In this document: in pieces, positions 8,780 to 17,170 of the stretch
Layout: each line of letters starts with the position of its first letter
Position numbering within the stretch: the first letter of the stretch is position 1
NCBI RefSeq assembly: GCF_013215705.1
Contig: NZ_JABSQR010000005.1
Span: 1 to 64,000 of the forward strand
DNA: 64,000 bases
Source: Moritella sp.
Lineage (GTDB): Bacteria > Pseudomonadota > Gammaproteobacteria > Enterobacterales > Moritellaceae
Direction: 5' to 3'
Notes under the pieces: generated by a model
Database searches by the model: none
Seen by the model: only the letters and a program-made list of their open reading frames with translations
What the model was told of the DNA's origin: nothing
Program-made: the position numbers and the translations under genes

Positions 8780-8795
8780 TGAACATGGATGTTCA
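8780..8795. repeat. Inverted repeat downstream of cheR
   Basis: TGAACAT-GG-ATGTTCA is a perfect 7-bp inverted repeat with a 2-bp centre, lying in the 301-bp cheR-flgB gap (8756-9056) and followed by TTTATT. It could be an operator or a weak terminator. The rest of the gap shows only the sigma-54 promoter at 8976. Confidence 0.4.
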
Positions 8796-8975
8796 TTTAT
8801 TGTCGGTGTCTGATCCTCATACAGCGTCAAAAAACTGTTTTTGTCGTTTCATTTTACGACCGCTACTCATAATACACTTTTCCAAAATATATATATATTC
8901 TTCGTTATAATGTAAGTCATTGTTTTTTCTGTAATTACCCTAAATTAAATAAAACTACCCGGTTGTTCATCCTTT

Positions 8976-8991
8976 TGGCACATATGTTGCT
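8976..8991 (+). promoter_or_regulatory. Sigma-54 promoter of flgBCDE
   Basis: TGGCACATATGTTGCT matches the sigma-54 consensus TGGCAC-N5-TTGCW exactly, with correct GG-N10-GC spacing. It is 65 bp before the flgB ATG. Confidence 0.9.
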
Positions 8992-9056
8992 TTTATAATT
9001 TGTATCATCGTAATTATCATACGATTGATTACGATATAAATGTAGAGGAGACGTTC

Positions 9057-9452
9057 ATGGCTATTAATTTTGATAATGCATTGGGTATACACCAATATTC
9101 TGTTGGCGTAAGAGAGCGTCGTGCAGAGGTATTAGCCAGTAATATTGCTAATGCCGACACGCCAGGTTTTAAAGCAAGAGACTTTAGTTTTAAAGATGCC
9201 CTTGCTAGTGCAACCCAGGGCAGTAGTTTTAATTTATCAAAAACCAGTGAACGTCATATATCAGGCGGTAGAAGCATGGCGCTTGATCTTCAATATAGAA
9301 TCCCAAATCAACCCGATACTGGTGATGGAAATAACGTTGATGTGCAAACTGAACGTACTAGCTTTATGCAAAATAGTATGGAATATCAGGCATCACTGTC
9401 ATTTTTAAGCAGTAAAATTCAAACTATGCGTAAGGCAATTAAAGGACAATAA
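9057..9452 (+). CDS. flgB: Flagellar proximal rod protein FlgB
   Basis: Rod component at the base of the flagellar axle. The product has 131 residues from the ATG at 9057, which follows an AGAGGAG ribosome site; the frame extends upstream to 9000 without a better start. The conserved rod N-terminus is visible as RRAEVLASNIANADTPGFKA, with the family C-terminus NSMEYQASLSFLSSKIQTMR. First gene of the flgBCDE unit, directly behind a consensus sigma-54 promoter, and 2 bp before flgC. Confidence 0.96.
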   Translation: MAINFDNALGIHQYSVGVRERRAEVLASNIANADTPGFKARDFSFKDALASATQGSSFNLSKTSERHISGGRSMALDLQYRIPNQPDTGDGNNVDVQTERTSFMQNSMEYQASLSFLSSKIQTMRKAIKGQ

Positions 9453-9454
9453 TT

Positions 9455-9877
9455 ATGAGTTTATTTCGAGTCTTTGATATTGCCGGGTCGGCAATGAGTG
9501 CACAATCGGTGCGTTTAAATACCACCGCGAGTAACCTTGCTAATGCAAATAGTGTGAGTAGTAGCGCTGGTGAGACCTATAAAGCACGCTATCCTATTTT
9601 CCAAGCGCAATTAGATCAAGCTAATTTTTCGCAAAATGAAGCTGTTGGCGTGAATGTTGCAGGGATTGTAGAGAGTGATGCACCATTAGTTAATGAATTT
9701 AATCCAAACCATCCATTAGCTGACGAAAATGGTTATGTATATCGTCCGAATGTAAACATAATGGAAGAGATGGCAAACATGATTAGCGCATCTCGTTCAT
9801 ACCAGACTAACGTGCAAATAGCTGATGCAGCTAAGAAAATGTTAAATAAGACATTGGCGTTAGGTCAGGGTTCATAG
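9455..9877 (+). CDS. flgC: Flagellar proximal rod protein FlgC
   Basis: Rod component. The 140-residue product has the rod motif RLNTTASNLANANSVSSSAG near the N-terminus and the C-terminal ending MISASRSYQTNVQIADAAKK, both diagnostic of FlgC. It begins 2 bp after flgB and is followed 13 bp later by flgD, so translation is probably coupled. Confidence 0.96.
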   Translation: MSLFRVFDIAGSAMSAQSVRLNTTASNLANANSVSSSAGETYKARYPIFQAQLDQANFSQNEAVGVNVAGIVESDAPLVNEFNPNHPLADENGYVYRPNVNIMEEMANMISASRSYQTNVQIADAAKKMLNKTLALGQGS

Positions 9878-9890
9878 AGGGTATTTGGTT

Positions 9891-10604
9891 GTGACGACAA
9901 TTAATAATAGTAATAATGTAGCTGATTTTAGCAGTCAGTTTAAAACTGAAAAAAGGGATGCGGCAGAGCAAGCGGCAGAAACTACCCGCAAAGAGCTTGG
10001 CCAAGAAGACTTTTTTTCTTTGCTAACACAAGAACTGGCTTATCAAGACCCGTTCAAACCGGTAGAAAACTCAGAGATGGTGGCGCAGATGGCGTCATTC
10101 ACTACCGCTGATGGTATTGCTAACATGGGCAGTAAGTTTGAGCAGTTAACTACAATTATGAGCTCAAACCAAGCGTTACAAGCCTCTAGTCTTGTGGGTA
10201 CTAAGGTATTAGCGCCGGCATCGTCGGCATTTTTATCGGCCGGTGAAAACGTGTCAGGGCGTATTGAGTTACCCCAGAGCGCGCCTAATTTACGCTTGCA
10301 AATTACCAATCCCGTCGGTGAGGTGATTAACGTTATTAATTTGGGTGAGCAAAAAGGGGGGGATGTGGCTTTTGAGTGGGACGGCACAGACATGAACGGC
10401 AATAAAGTGGCGGAAGGAAATTACCGCTTAAAAGCATCGGCGTCGATAGACGGCAATGCACAAGATCTTAAGGTCTCAAGTTTCCAGCATGTTGAAAGTG
10501 TCAACATTGGTAATACCGGCGGCGGTATTATTCTGAACTTGAAAGGAATGGGCAGTCTGCCACTGAGTCAAGCAACCGAAATTGCTGGTACTAAAACTTA
10601 CTAA
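9891..10604 (+). CDS. flgD: Flagellar hook-cap scaffold FlgD
   Basis: Caps the growing hook and is needed for FlgE polymerisation. The 237-residue product has the N-terminal export/cap motif EDFFSLLTQELAYQDPFKPV and then ENSEMVAQMASFTTADGIAN. It is followed by FlgD Ig-like and Tudor-like domains with the FLG-type segment VAFEWDGTDMNGNKVAEGNY. A GTG at 9891 is preferred to a TTG at 9885, because only the GTG is properly spaced (9 bases) from the GAGGG ribosome site at 9877. Confidence 0.94.
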   Translation: MTTINNSNNVADFSSQFKTEKRDAAEQAAETTRKELGQEDFFSLLTQELAYQDPFKPVENSEMVAQMASFTTADGIANMGSKFEQLTTIMSSNQALQASSLVGTKVLAPASSAFLSAGENVSGRIELPQSAPNLRLQITNPVGEVINVINLGEQKGGDVAFEWDGTDMNGNKVAEGNYRLKASASIDGNAQDLKVSSFQHVESVNIGNTGGGIILNLKGMGSLPLSQATEIAGTKTY

Positions 10605-10635
10605 ACTTACTAAATTTATTGAATAAGGAAGTCTT

Positions 10636-11943
10636 ATGTCATTTAACATCGCCTTGAGTGGGATCAACGCTGCTCAGAAAGACCTTAATACCACGGCAAA
10701 TAACATTGCTAACGTTAATACCACTGGTTTTAAAGAGTCTCGCGCTGAGTTTGGCGATGTTTATGCAACATCGATTTTCTCAAATGCAAAAACCTCTGTT
10801 GGTAACGGTGTGGCGACATCCCATATTGCGCAACAGTTCCAGCAAGGTAGTTTAAATTTTACCGAAAATTCATTAGATCTGGCGATCAACGGTAATGGTT
10901 TCTTTGTTATGTCTGATGGTATGGAGTCTATGGATCGTAACTATACACGTGCCGGGGCATTTAAACTGGATGCGAATAGTTTTGTCATTAATTCGGCCGG
11001 CAACTATCTGCAAGTTTATGATGTTAATGATGACGGTTCACCAAAAGCGGTGAGTATGGCGTCAACAAAACCGCTACAAATACCTGATACTGCAGGTGTG
11101 CCAGAATCAACGGGTAACGTTGATATGACAATGAATTTACCGGCGACATCACCGCTATTAGACCCCACTAAATTTGATCCTATTGATAGTGGCACTTATA
11201 CCGCGGCTACCTCTGTTTCTATCTACGATTCATTAGGTGAATCACATACTTTATCAACTTATTATGTGAAAGATGGTACCGCGGGTGCGCCTGCTAATTC
11301 CTGGTTGGAATTTAACTATGTTGACGACCAACCCGTTGATATTGTTGGCGGTCAGGCTGTGGCATCCTCTCCGGGAACACCGGTGAAACCGGCCGCCCTG
11401 CGATTGACGTTTGATTCATCAGGTTTATTGCAGCAACAACTTCCTGTGATCGCAGAAACCGTGCCACTGGGGGCTATCTTAACCAATGGTGCGGATACGA
11501 CTCAGACGATTAAAGTTAATATTAATAACCCGACTCAGTTTGCGTCTTCATTTGAAGTTTCAAAGCTTGAGCAAGATGGGGCGACAGTGGGTCGACTAAC
11601 GGGGATTGATATTGGTCCGGATGGTATGGTCGCGGCGAGTTACAGTAATGGTCGTAACGACAAACTGGGGATGATTGCGATGGCTAAGTTCGCCAATGAA
11701 CAAGGCTTGAGTCAAACCGGCGATACGGGCTGGCGTGCATCACAACTTTCGGGCGCAGCGATTGCTGGCGAAGCCAACTCCGGTACCTTTGGTAAAATTA
11801 ATTCATCAGCACTCGAGCAATCAAATGTTAACTTGACCAGTGAACTGGTTAACTTAATTACGGCACAACGTAATTATCAAGCTAACTCAAGAACGTTAGA
11901 GGTTAACTCGAAATTACAAGATACGGTATTACAGATCCGTTAA
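10636..11943 (+). CDS. flgE: Flagellar hook protein FlgE
   Basis: Main subunit of the hook. The 435-residue product starts MSFNIALSGINAAQKDLNTT with the axial-protein N-terminus (TANNIANVNTTGFKESRAEF). The D1/D2 region includes LDLAINGNGFFVMSDG. It ends with the FlgE C-terminal signature SNVNLTSELVNLITAQRNYQ and NSRTLEVNSKLQDTVLQIR. The ATG follows AAGGAA. It is the last gene before a terminator, so it closes the flgBCDE unit. Confidence 0.96.
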   Translation: MSFNIALSGINAAQKDLNTTANNIANVNTTGFKESRAEFGDVYATSIFSNAKTSVGNGVATSHIAQQFQQGSLNFTENSLDLAINGNGFFVMSDGMESMDRNYTRAGAFKLDANSFVINSAGNYLQVYDVNDDGSPKAVSMASTKPLQIPDTAGVPESTGNVDMTMNLPATSPLLDPTKFDPIDSGTYTAATSVSIYDSLGESHTLSTYYVKDGTAGAPANSWLEFNYVDDQPVDIVGGQAVASSPGTPVKPAALRLTFDSSGLLQQQLPVIAETVPLGAILTNGADTTQTIKVNINNPTQFASSFEVSKLEQDGATVGRLTGIDIGPDGMVAASYSNGRNDKLGMIAMAKFANEQGLSQTGDTGWRASQLSGAAIAGEANSGTFGKINSSALEQSNVNLTSELVNLITAQRNYQANSRTLEVNSKLQDTVLQIR

Positions 11944-12018
11944 TGTAACGGGCGAGTAAGCCATGTAGCAAGTAGCATTATTCGACATGTAATTCACCGC
12001 AGAGACCCATTTTTTGAT

Positions 12019-12048
12019 AAAAAGCCATCCTATTTAGGGTGGCTTTTT
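12019..12048 (+). terminator. Terminator between flgE and flgF
   Basis: GCCATCC-TATTTA-GGGTGGC (7-bp stem with one G-T pair) is flanked by A5 and followed by T5. It lies 75 bp after the flgE stop and only 5 bp before the next sigma-54 promoter. Confidence 0.8.
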
Positions 12049-12053
12049 CATTT

Positions 12054-12069
12054 TGGCACTTTAATTGCT
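12054..12069 (+). promoter_or_regulatory. Sigma-54 promoter of flgFGH
   Basis: TGGCACTTTAATTGCT is an exact TGGCAC-N5-TTGCW match placed immediately downstream of the flgE terminator and 61 bp before the flgF ATG. Confidence 0.88.
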
Positions 12070-12130
12070 TTATCTCTGGTATTAGATAGGTAATGAACGA
12101 TTTCAACGAAAAGTGACAGAGGATTGACGA

Positions 12131-12874
12131 ATGGACAAGATGCTTTATATCTCGATGTCGGGTGCTAAAGAAAATATGAATGCATTGGCTGTTCGTGCCA
12201 ATAATCTGGCCAATGCGAATACGCATGGTTTTAAAGCTGATTTTGAGCAAGCGCGTTCAATGCAAGCTTTTGGTGAAGGTCTACCAACCCGTGTATTTGC
12301 TATGACCGAAAGTCCAGGACAAGACTTTACGGGTGGTGGGTTACAACAAACGGGTAATGCACTCGATGTTGCGATCCAAGGTGATGGTTGGTTAAGTGTG
12401 CTGGATGATAAGAACAAGGAAAGTTATACCCGTAGCGGTAGTTTGCACATGAGTCCGACTGGCGAGTTATTGACATCTTCAGGCCGTTCTGTACTTGGTG
12501 CAAACGGTCCTATCGTGATCCCTGTACCCGTTGAACAAATAAAAATCCATGCCGATGGCCGTATCGAGGTTCGTCCTCAGGGAGCACCGGCAAATGCATT
12601 GGAAGAAGTCGACCAATTAAAACTGGTTAACCCCGATGTTCGAAATTTAGTTAAAGGCTATGATGGTATGTTTCGGCTGGCAGATGGTACACCAGCCGTT
12701 GTCGACCCTAATGTCCAAGTTGCTGGTGGTGCACTAGAAACCAGTAATGTTAGTGCTGTTGGTGAACTCACCGGAATGATTAATTTGCAACGTCAATTCG
12801 AAATGCAGATAAAAATGATGAAAACAGCAGAAGAAAATGACAAAGCATCTGATACGTTATTACAAATCAATTAA
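12131..12874 (+). CDS. flgF: Flagellar proximal rod protein FlgF
   Basis: Rod component. The 247-residue product starts MDKMLYISMSGAKENMNALA, the typical FlgF opening, with the axial motif RANNLANANTHGFKADFEQA. The middle LDVAIQGDGWLSVLD and the end GALETSNVSAVGELTGMINL followed by QRQFEMQIKMMKTAEEND are family signatures. First gene after the internal terminator and sigma-54 promoter, followed by flgG after 49 bp. Confidence 0.96.
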   Translation: MDKMLYISMSGAKENMNALAVRANNLANANTHGFKADFEQARSMQAFGEGLPTRVFAMTESPGQDFTGGGLQQTGNALDVAIQGDGWLSVLDDKNKESYTRSGSLHMSPTGELLTSSGRSVLGANGPIVIPVPVEQIKIHADGRIEVRPQGAPANALEEVDQLKLVNPDVRNLVKGYDGMFRLADGTPAVVDPNVQVAGGALETSNVSAVGELTGMINLQRQFEMQIKMMKTAEENDKASDTLLQIN

Positions 12875-12923
12875 CTTTTCATTGATGAGTCCCCAATAGT
12901 ATAAATTAGACGAGGAAAGCATT

Positions 12924-13712
12924 ATGAATCCGGCATTATGGATCAGTAAAACTGGCTTAGAAGCACAGCAAGCAAATATTTCAACGATTTCAAATAACTT
13001 GGCAAATGCCAGTACCGTTGGTTTTAAGAAAGAGCGCGCTATTTTTGAAGATTTATTGTATCAAGCGATAAATCAGCCGGGTGGTCAATCATCGCAAAAT
13101 ACCAAATTACCGTCTGGGTTAATGGTTGGTTCGGGTGCGCGGGTTGTCGCGACCCAAAAAGATCATTCTCAAGGCAACATGTTAACCACTGATAACTCAC
13201 TGGATTTAATGGTCAGTGGCCGTGGTTTTTTCGAAATTGAAATGCCGGATGGCACTACGTCATATACCCGTAACGGTCAATTCACCTTAAATGATGAAGG
13301 GATTATCGTGACCCCAGGTTCGGGTTATCCATTGCAGCCGCAGATCCAAATACCTGCTGATGCACAAACCATTACCGTCTCGGAAGATGGTGAAGTCTCG
13401 GTAAGTTTACCGGGCCAGACAAATAATCAAACCGTTGGTCAGATTAATATTTCAGACTTTGTTAACCCAGGTGGTTTACAGCCAATTGGACAGAACATGT
13501 ATATTCAAACGGGTGCCAGTGGTGATCCGGTACAAGGTCTTCCAAGTAATGAAGGCCTAGGTAAATTAGTGCAAGGTGCGATTGAAACATCGAATGTAAA
13601 CGTGACGGAAGAATTAGTAAATCTGATTGAAAGCCAGCGGGTATTTGAAATGAATTCTAAAGTAATTTCAGCGGTTGATGAAATGTTAAGTTACATCAAT
13701 CAACAGCTATAG
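12924..13712 (+). CDS. flgG: Flagellar distal rod protein FlgG
   Basis: Subunit of the distal rod that crosses the periplasm inside the P and L rings. The 262-residue product starts MNPALWISKTGLEAQQANIS, has ISNNLANASTVGFKKERAIF and ends ETSNVNVTEELVNLIESQRV followed by FEMNSKVISAVDEMLSYINQ. The length is normal for the family. The ATG follows GAGGAAAGC. It sits between flgF and flgH as in most gammaproteobacteria. Confidence 0.97.
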   Translation: MNPALWISKTGLEAQQANISTISNNLANASTVGFKKERAIFEDLLYQAINQPGGQSSQNTKLPSGLMVGSGARVVATQKDHSQGNMLTTDNSLDLMVSGRGFFEIEMPDGTTSYTRNGQFTLNDEGIIVTPGSGYPLQPQIQIPADAQTITVSEDGEVSVSLPGQTNNQTVGQINISDFVNPGGLQPIGQNMYIQTGASGDPVQGLPSNEGLGKLVQGAIETSNVNVTEELVNLIESQRVFEMNSKVISAVDEMLSYINQQL

Positions 13713-13759
13713 TTTAACGGCTAAGCGTTAAACATTAATTAATAACATCGAGAATTATA

Positions 13760-14515
13760 ATGCGTAATTTTATCTTTGCTCTTTTTGTTTTTATGCAGCT
13801 AGTAGGTTGTGCATCGTTAGTTAAAGTAAAAGAAAATGTGGTCGCTAAACATGAAGACCCGACTAAAACAGAGGATGCGCAAGAACCAGCTGATGTGGCT
13901 GAAACACCACAGCAAGATTCGCCTGATTATGCACCGATTGTACCCGATGATAATCCAGTACAAGCGAAAGTAACGGGATCGTTATTTAACCCACAATATA
14001 ATAATAATATTTTCTCGGACATTAAAGCACGTCGAGTCGGTGACATTATTACGGTGATATTAACAGAATCAACCAGTGCTAAAAAGCAAGCCAGCTCGAA
14101 TCTGGGTAAAGATAATTCATTTGAATTAGATCCGGTCAATCTCGGTGGTGAAGATGTGGTTATTGGCGGTTATACGATTGAAGGTAGTTTAAATCAAAAG
14201 AGTTCTTTTTCTGGCAATGGTTCTGCCGATCAGAGTAACAGTTTAAAAGGTAATATCTCTGTTACTGTCGTGCGTGTGTTACCGAATAATAACTTAGTCA
14301 TTCGTGGTGAAAAGTGGCTGATGCTAAATAATGGGAGTGAGTATATTCGCCTTACTGGTTTATTACGTCCACAAGATGTGGATGCTGATAATAAAGTCGA
14401 TTCTTCTTTGATCGCGAATGCGCGTATTCAATATGGCGCAATTGATGATTTGGGCGAAGCGCAGGTACAAGGCTGGGCAACTAAATTCCTGAACAGCAGT
14501 AAATGGCCTTTCTAA
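13760..14515 (+). CDS. flgH: Flagellar L-ring lipoprotein FlgH
   Basis: Outer-membrane L-ring subunit. The 251-residue product has a lipoprotein signal ending LVGC (cysteine at about residue 17). An acidic, proline-containing linker follows (about residues 30-65, including DPTKTEDAQEPADVAETPQQ), and then the conserved domain. That domain includes GSLFNPQYNNNIFSDIKARR, VGDIITVILTESTSAKKQAS and RGEKWLMLNNGSEYIRLTGL. The linker makes the protein slightly longer than typical FlgH and may span the space between the lipid anchor and the ring. Confidence 0.95.
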   Translation: MRNFIFALFVFMQLVGCASLVKVKENVVAKHEDPTKTEDAQEPADVAETPQQDSPDYAPIVPDDNPVQAKVTGSLFNPQYNNNIFSDIKARRVGDIITVILTESTSAKKQASSNLGKDNSFELDPVNLGGEDVVIGGYTIEGSLNQKSSFSGNGSADQSNSLKGNISVTVVRVLPNNNLVIRGEKWLMLNNGSEYIRLTGLLRPQDVDADNKVDSSLIANARIQYGAIDDLGEAQVQGWATKFLNSSKWPF

Positions 14516-14541
14516 TCTCAACCTATGTGTAAATACCATCT

Positions 14542-14557
14542 TGGTATGACAATTGCA
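14542..14557 (+). promoter_or_regulatory. Candidate sigma-54 promoter upstream of flgI
   Basis: TGGTATGACAATTGCA has GG-N10-GC spacing and an intact TTGCA -12 box, but the -24 box is TGGTAT. It lies in the 142-bp flgH-flgI gap, 101 bp before flgI. It overlaps a small TACCA/TGGTA inverted repeat. Confidence 0.4.
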
Positions 14558-14657
14558 ATCTAGCAATATAACGGCCATTATTCGCAGTTGTCATAATGTT
14601 GGCAGTGCTGAAAGGCTTAACCAGAATAATGACAACCCTATACCACAGGTTATTTAG

Positions 14658-15794
14658 ATGAAATTATTAACTCGGATTACATTACAACAAAACGTATTAC
14701 TTGGTATGAGTATTATCTTGTTAAGCTTTTTTGTTGTCAGCATCAATTCTGCACATGCTGCACGCATTAAAGATATCAGCTCGGTGCAAGGGGTCCGTGA
14801 TAACCAATTAATCGGTTATGGTTTAGTGGTTGGTTTACCCGGCACCGGTGAAAAAAGTAATGCGTTCTCAGCGCAAAGTTTTAAAACCATGCTAAATAAT
14901 TTTGGTATTACTATGCCAGACGGCGCGAAAGTCAAAATTAAAAATGTCGCGCCTGTTGCAGTGAGTGCGATATTACCCGCATTCATGAAACCAGGTCAAA
15001 CCATTGATGTAACGGTTGCTGCTATCGGTGAAGCAAAGAGCTTACGTGGTGGTTTATTACTACAAACCTTTCTTAAAGGTGCTGATGGACAAGTCTATGC
15101 GTTAGCACAGGGTAGCTTGGTTGTCGGTGGCCTCGGCGTTGAAGGTAAAGATGGTTCAAAGGTGATCATTAATACCCCTACCGTCGGCCGTATCAGCAGT
15201 GGTGCGATTGTTGAGAAAGAAGTTGCCAATCCGTTTGGCGATGGTGATTACCTGACATTTAATTTACACCGTGGCGATTTTACCAACGCGAAACGACTTG
15301 CGGATTCAATTAATAATCTGGTTGGTCCTAATACTGCATATCCAATGGATTCGACATCTGTGCGGGTACTGGCACCTCGTGATATTTCTCAACGTGTGGC
15401 TTATTTGTCGACATTAGAAAATCTTGAACTGAAAATGGCAGACGAATCCGCAAAAATTATTGTTAATTCACGTACCGGCACGATTGTGATTGGCCAAAAT
15501 GTGAGATTAAAACCTGCGGCGATCACACACGGCGGTTTAACTGTCACCATTAACGAGACCCAAGAAGTGTCACAGCCCAACGCGTTTGCTAACGGTGAAA
15601 CTGTGGTCACCAATAAATCGACCATTAATGTAACGCAAGAAGATGCGCGTATGTTTAAACTTGATGCGGGTGCGACCCTCGATGATTTGATCCGCGCCGT
15701 TAATCAGGTTGGTATTGCGCCGGGTGATTTAATGTCAATTTTAGAAGCGCTTAAAGATGCGGGCGCATTAGACGGACAGCTTATTATTATTTAA
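14658..15794 (+). CDS. flgI: Flagellar P-ring protein FlgI
   Basis: Periplasmic P-ring subunit. The 378-residue product has a signal peptide (hydrophobic [21 protein letters not shown], cleavage after AHA near residue 34). The characteristic mature start [20 protein letters not shown] follows, then [20 protein letters not shown]. It ends with [20 protein letters not shown], the usual FlgI C-terminus. The upstream gap to flgH holds a sigma-54-like signal, and a strong terminator follows the gene. Confidence 0.97.
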   Translation: MKLLTRITLQQNVLLGMSIILLSFFVVSINSAHAARIKDISSVQGVRDNQLIGYGLVVGLPGTGEKSNAFSAQSFKTMLNNFGITMPDGAKVKIKNVAPVAVSAILPAFMKPGQTIDVTVAAIGEAKSLRGGLLLQTFLKGADGQVYALAQGSLVVGGLGVEGKDGSKVIINTPTVGRISSGAIVEKEVANPFGDGDYLTFNLHRGDFTNAKRLADSINNLVGPNTAYPMDSTSVRVLAPRDISQRVAYLSTLENLELKMADESAKIIVNSRTGTIVIGQNVRLKPAAITHGGLTVTINETQEVSQPNAFANGETVVTNKSTINVTQEDARMFKLDAGATLDDLIRAVNQVGIAPGDLMSILEALKDAGALDGQLIII

Positions 15795-15836
15795 TGGCGT
15801 TAAGCTACTTAAGCACTGTAATGACTTATTTTTATG

Positions 15837-15872
15837 AGCGCTATACCCCGTGATTGGGTATGGCGCTTTTTT
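15837..15872 (+). terminator. Terminator between flgI and flgJ
   Basis: AGCGCTATACCC, a 7-base loop, then GGGTATGGCGCT (12-bp stem with one mismatch) and six T. A strong intrinsic terminator inside the flagellar gene series. Confidence 0.88.
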
Positions 15873-15899
15873 GTATCTATTTCATGACATTGCCAGAGT

Positions 15900-15915
15900 T
15901 GGTTTAAGAATTGCA
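15900..15915 (+). promoter_or_regulatory. Candidate sigma-54 promoter of flgJKL
   Basis: TGGTTTAAGAATTGCA has GG-N10-GC spacing and a perfect TTGCA -12 box with a partial -24 box. It starts 28 bp after the flgI terminator and 193 bp before flgJ, where transcription would have to restart. The rest of the gap to flgJ shows nothing further. Confidence 0.5.
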
Positions 15916-16092
15916 TTGTTATATGTAAAGGTTGAGGTTAATACGCTGTTTTGTTTTAAGTTGTTGATTATAATTGTTTTATTAGTGACGGGTAAATGGC
16001 GGTAGCGTTCAATTATTAAGTAATACGAATAACGGACTGAAAAATAATAACTATTGAAAATAATAATTGTCGAAAATAGTAACGGGCTGGGT

Positions 16093-17085
16093 ATGGATAA
16101 TTCATTTAAAACCAATGTAAGCAGTAACGTCTTAGATACACATAATCTGGATTCTTTGCGTAAACGTGCGCTGAATAATGATGAAACGGCATTGAAAGAG
16201 GTCGCGAAGCAGTTTGAATCTTTGTTTACCAATATGTTGATGAAAAGCATGCGTGACGCGAATGCTGCATTTGAATCGGAAAGTCCAATGAATAACAACT
16301 ACACCCAGTTTTATCGTGATATGCAAGACAAGCAAATGGCGGCTGATATGAGCCAGTCAGGCAGTATGGGGTTAGCAGATATAATTGTTAGGCAGTTGTC
16401 GAATGATGGCGGCAATTATATGCCAGCCTCGTCATTACAAGGGGATACTAACCCATTGCAGAATATTCAAGCCGTAAATAATGCGACAGCTGTAGACAAA
16501 GCATTACCGGAAGATAAAGAGGCTACAACAGCTCCCGCTGTTGATGAGGAAGGGAACTCTATTGATGATGGTAAGCAAGTAAATGCCGGATTTTCGATGG
16601 CAGATGCAGCCCGTCCGATGCAATTCAATAGCCCTGCAGAGTTTGTCGCATCATTAGCCCCTTTTGCTGATTTAGTGGCGAAACGCTTGAATGTCTCGCC
16701 TGATGTGTTGCTCGCTCAAGCCGCATTAGAAACGGGTTGGGGTAAGAAAGTATCAACGGATAACAACGGTGGTAGCTCGCATAATTTATTCAATATCAAA
16801 GCGGATAAACGCTGGGAAGGTGCGACGACCAGTGTCGATACCTTAGAGTTTTCCGATGGTGTAGCCAAACGTGAAAAACATCAATTTAGAAGCTACGAAG
16901 ACTTCCAATCTAGCTTTAATGATTTTGCTGACTTCTTGCAATCCGGCGATCGTTATAGTGATGCATTACGTAACTCTGCAGACTCGGCACAATTCTTGAA
17001 TAGTTTACAGGACGCGGGTTATGCAACAGATCCTAACTATGCAGCGAAAATACAAAACGTCATGAAGCATGATGCATTTAAATAA
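16093..17085 (+). CDS. flgJ: Flagellar rod-assembly protein and muramidase FlgJ
   Basis: Dual protein: a rod cap (N-terminal) and a peptidoglycan hydrolase of the glucosaminidase type (C-terminal) that opens the cell wall for the rod. The product has 330 residues from the ATG at 16093 (MDNSFKTNVSSNVLDTHN) behind a GGGCTGGG ribosome site; a TTG at 16054 in frame is less likely. The rod-cap part includes VAKQFESLFTNMLMKSMRDA. A variable linker (about residues 130-180) leads to the enzyme domain with LAQAALETGWGKKV (probable catalytic glutamate) and HNLFNIKADKRWEG. It is separated from flgI by a terminator. Confidence 0.95.
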   Translation: MDNSFKTNVSSNVLDTHNLDSLRKRALNNDETALKEVAKQFESLFTNMLMKSMRDANAAFESESPMNNNYTQFYRDMQDKQMAADMSQSGSMGLADIIVRQLSNDGGNYMPASSLQGDTNPLQNIQAVNNATAVDKALPEDKEATTAPAVDEEGNSIDDGKQVNAGFSMADAARPMQFNSPAEFVASLAPFADLVAKRLNVSPDVLLAQAALETGWGKKVSTDNNGGSSHNLFNIKADKRWEGATTSVDTLEFSDGVAKREKHQFRSYEDFQSSFNDFADFLQSGDRYSDALRNSADSAQFLNSLQDAGYATDPNYAAKIQNVMKHDAFK

Positions 17086-17170
17086 CGTTATTAGTAGATC
17101 AGTCGCAAACAGTAAATGAATGAATAGTCTTATTTCGGAGTGATGTTCTGATGGTTGGAGTCGTAATCTG

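Noticed and set aside
17086-17170. Separate promoter for flgK
   Set aside because: No GG-N10-GC or sigma-28 pattern was found in the 85-bp gap, so flgK is assumed to be transcribed with flgJ.
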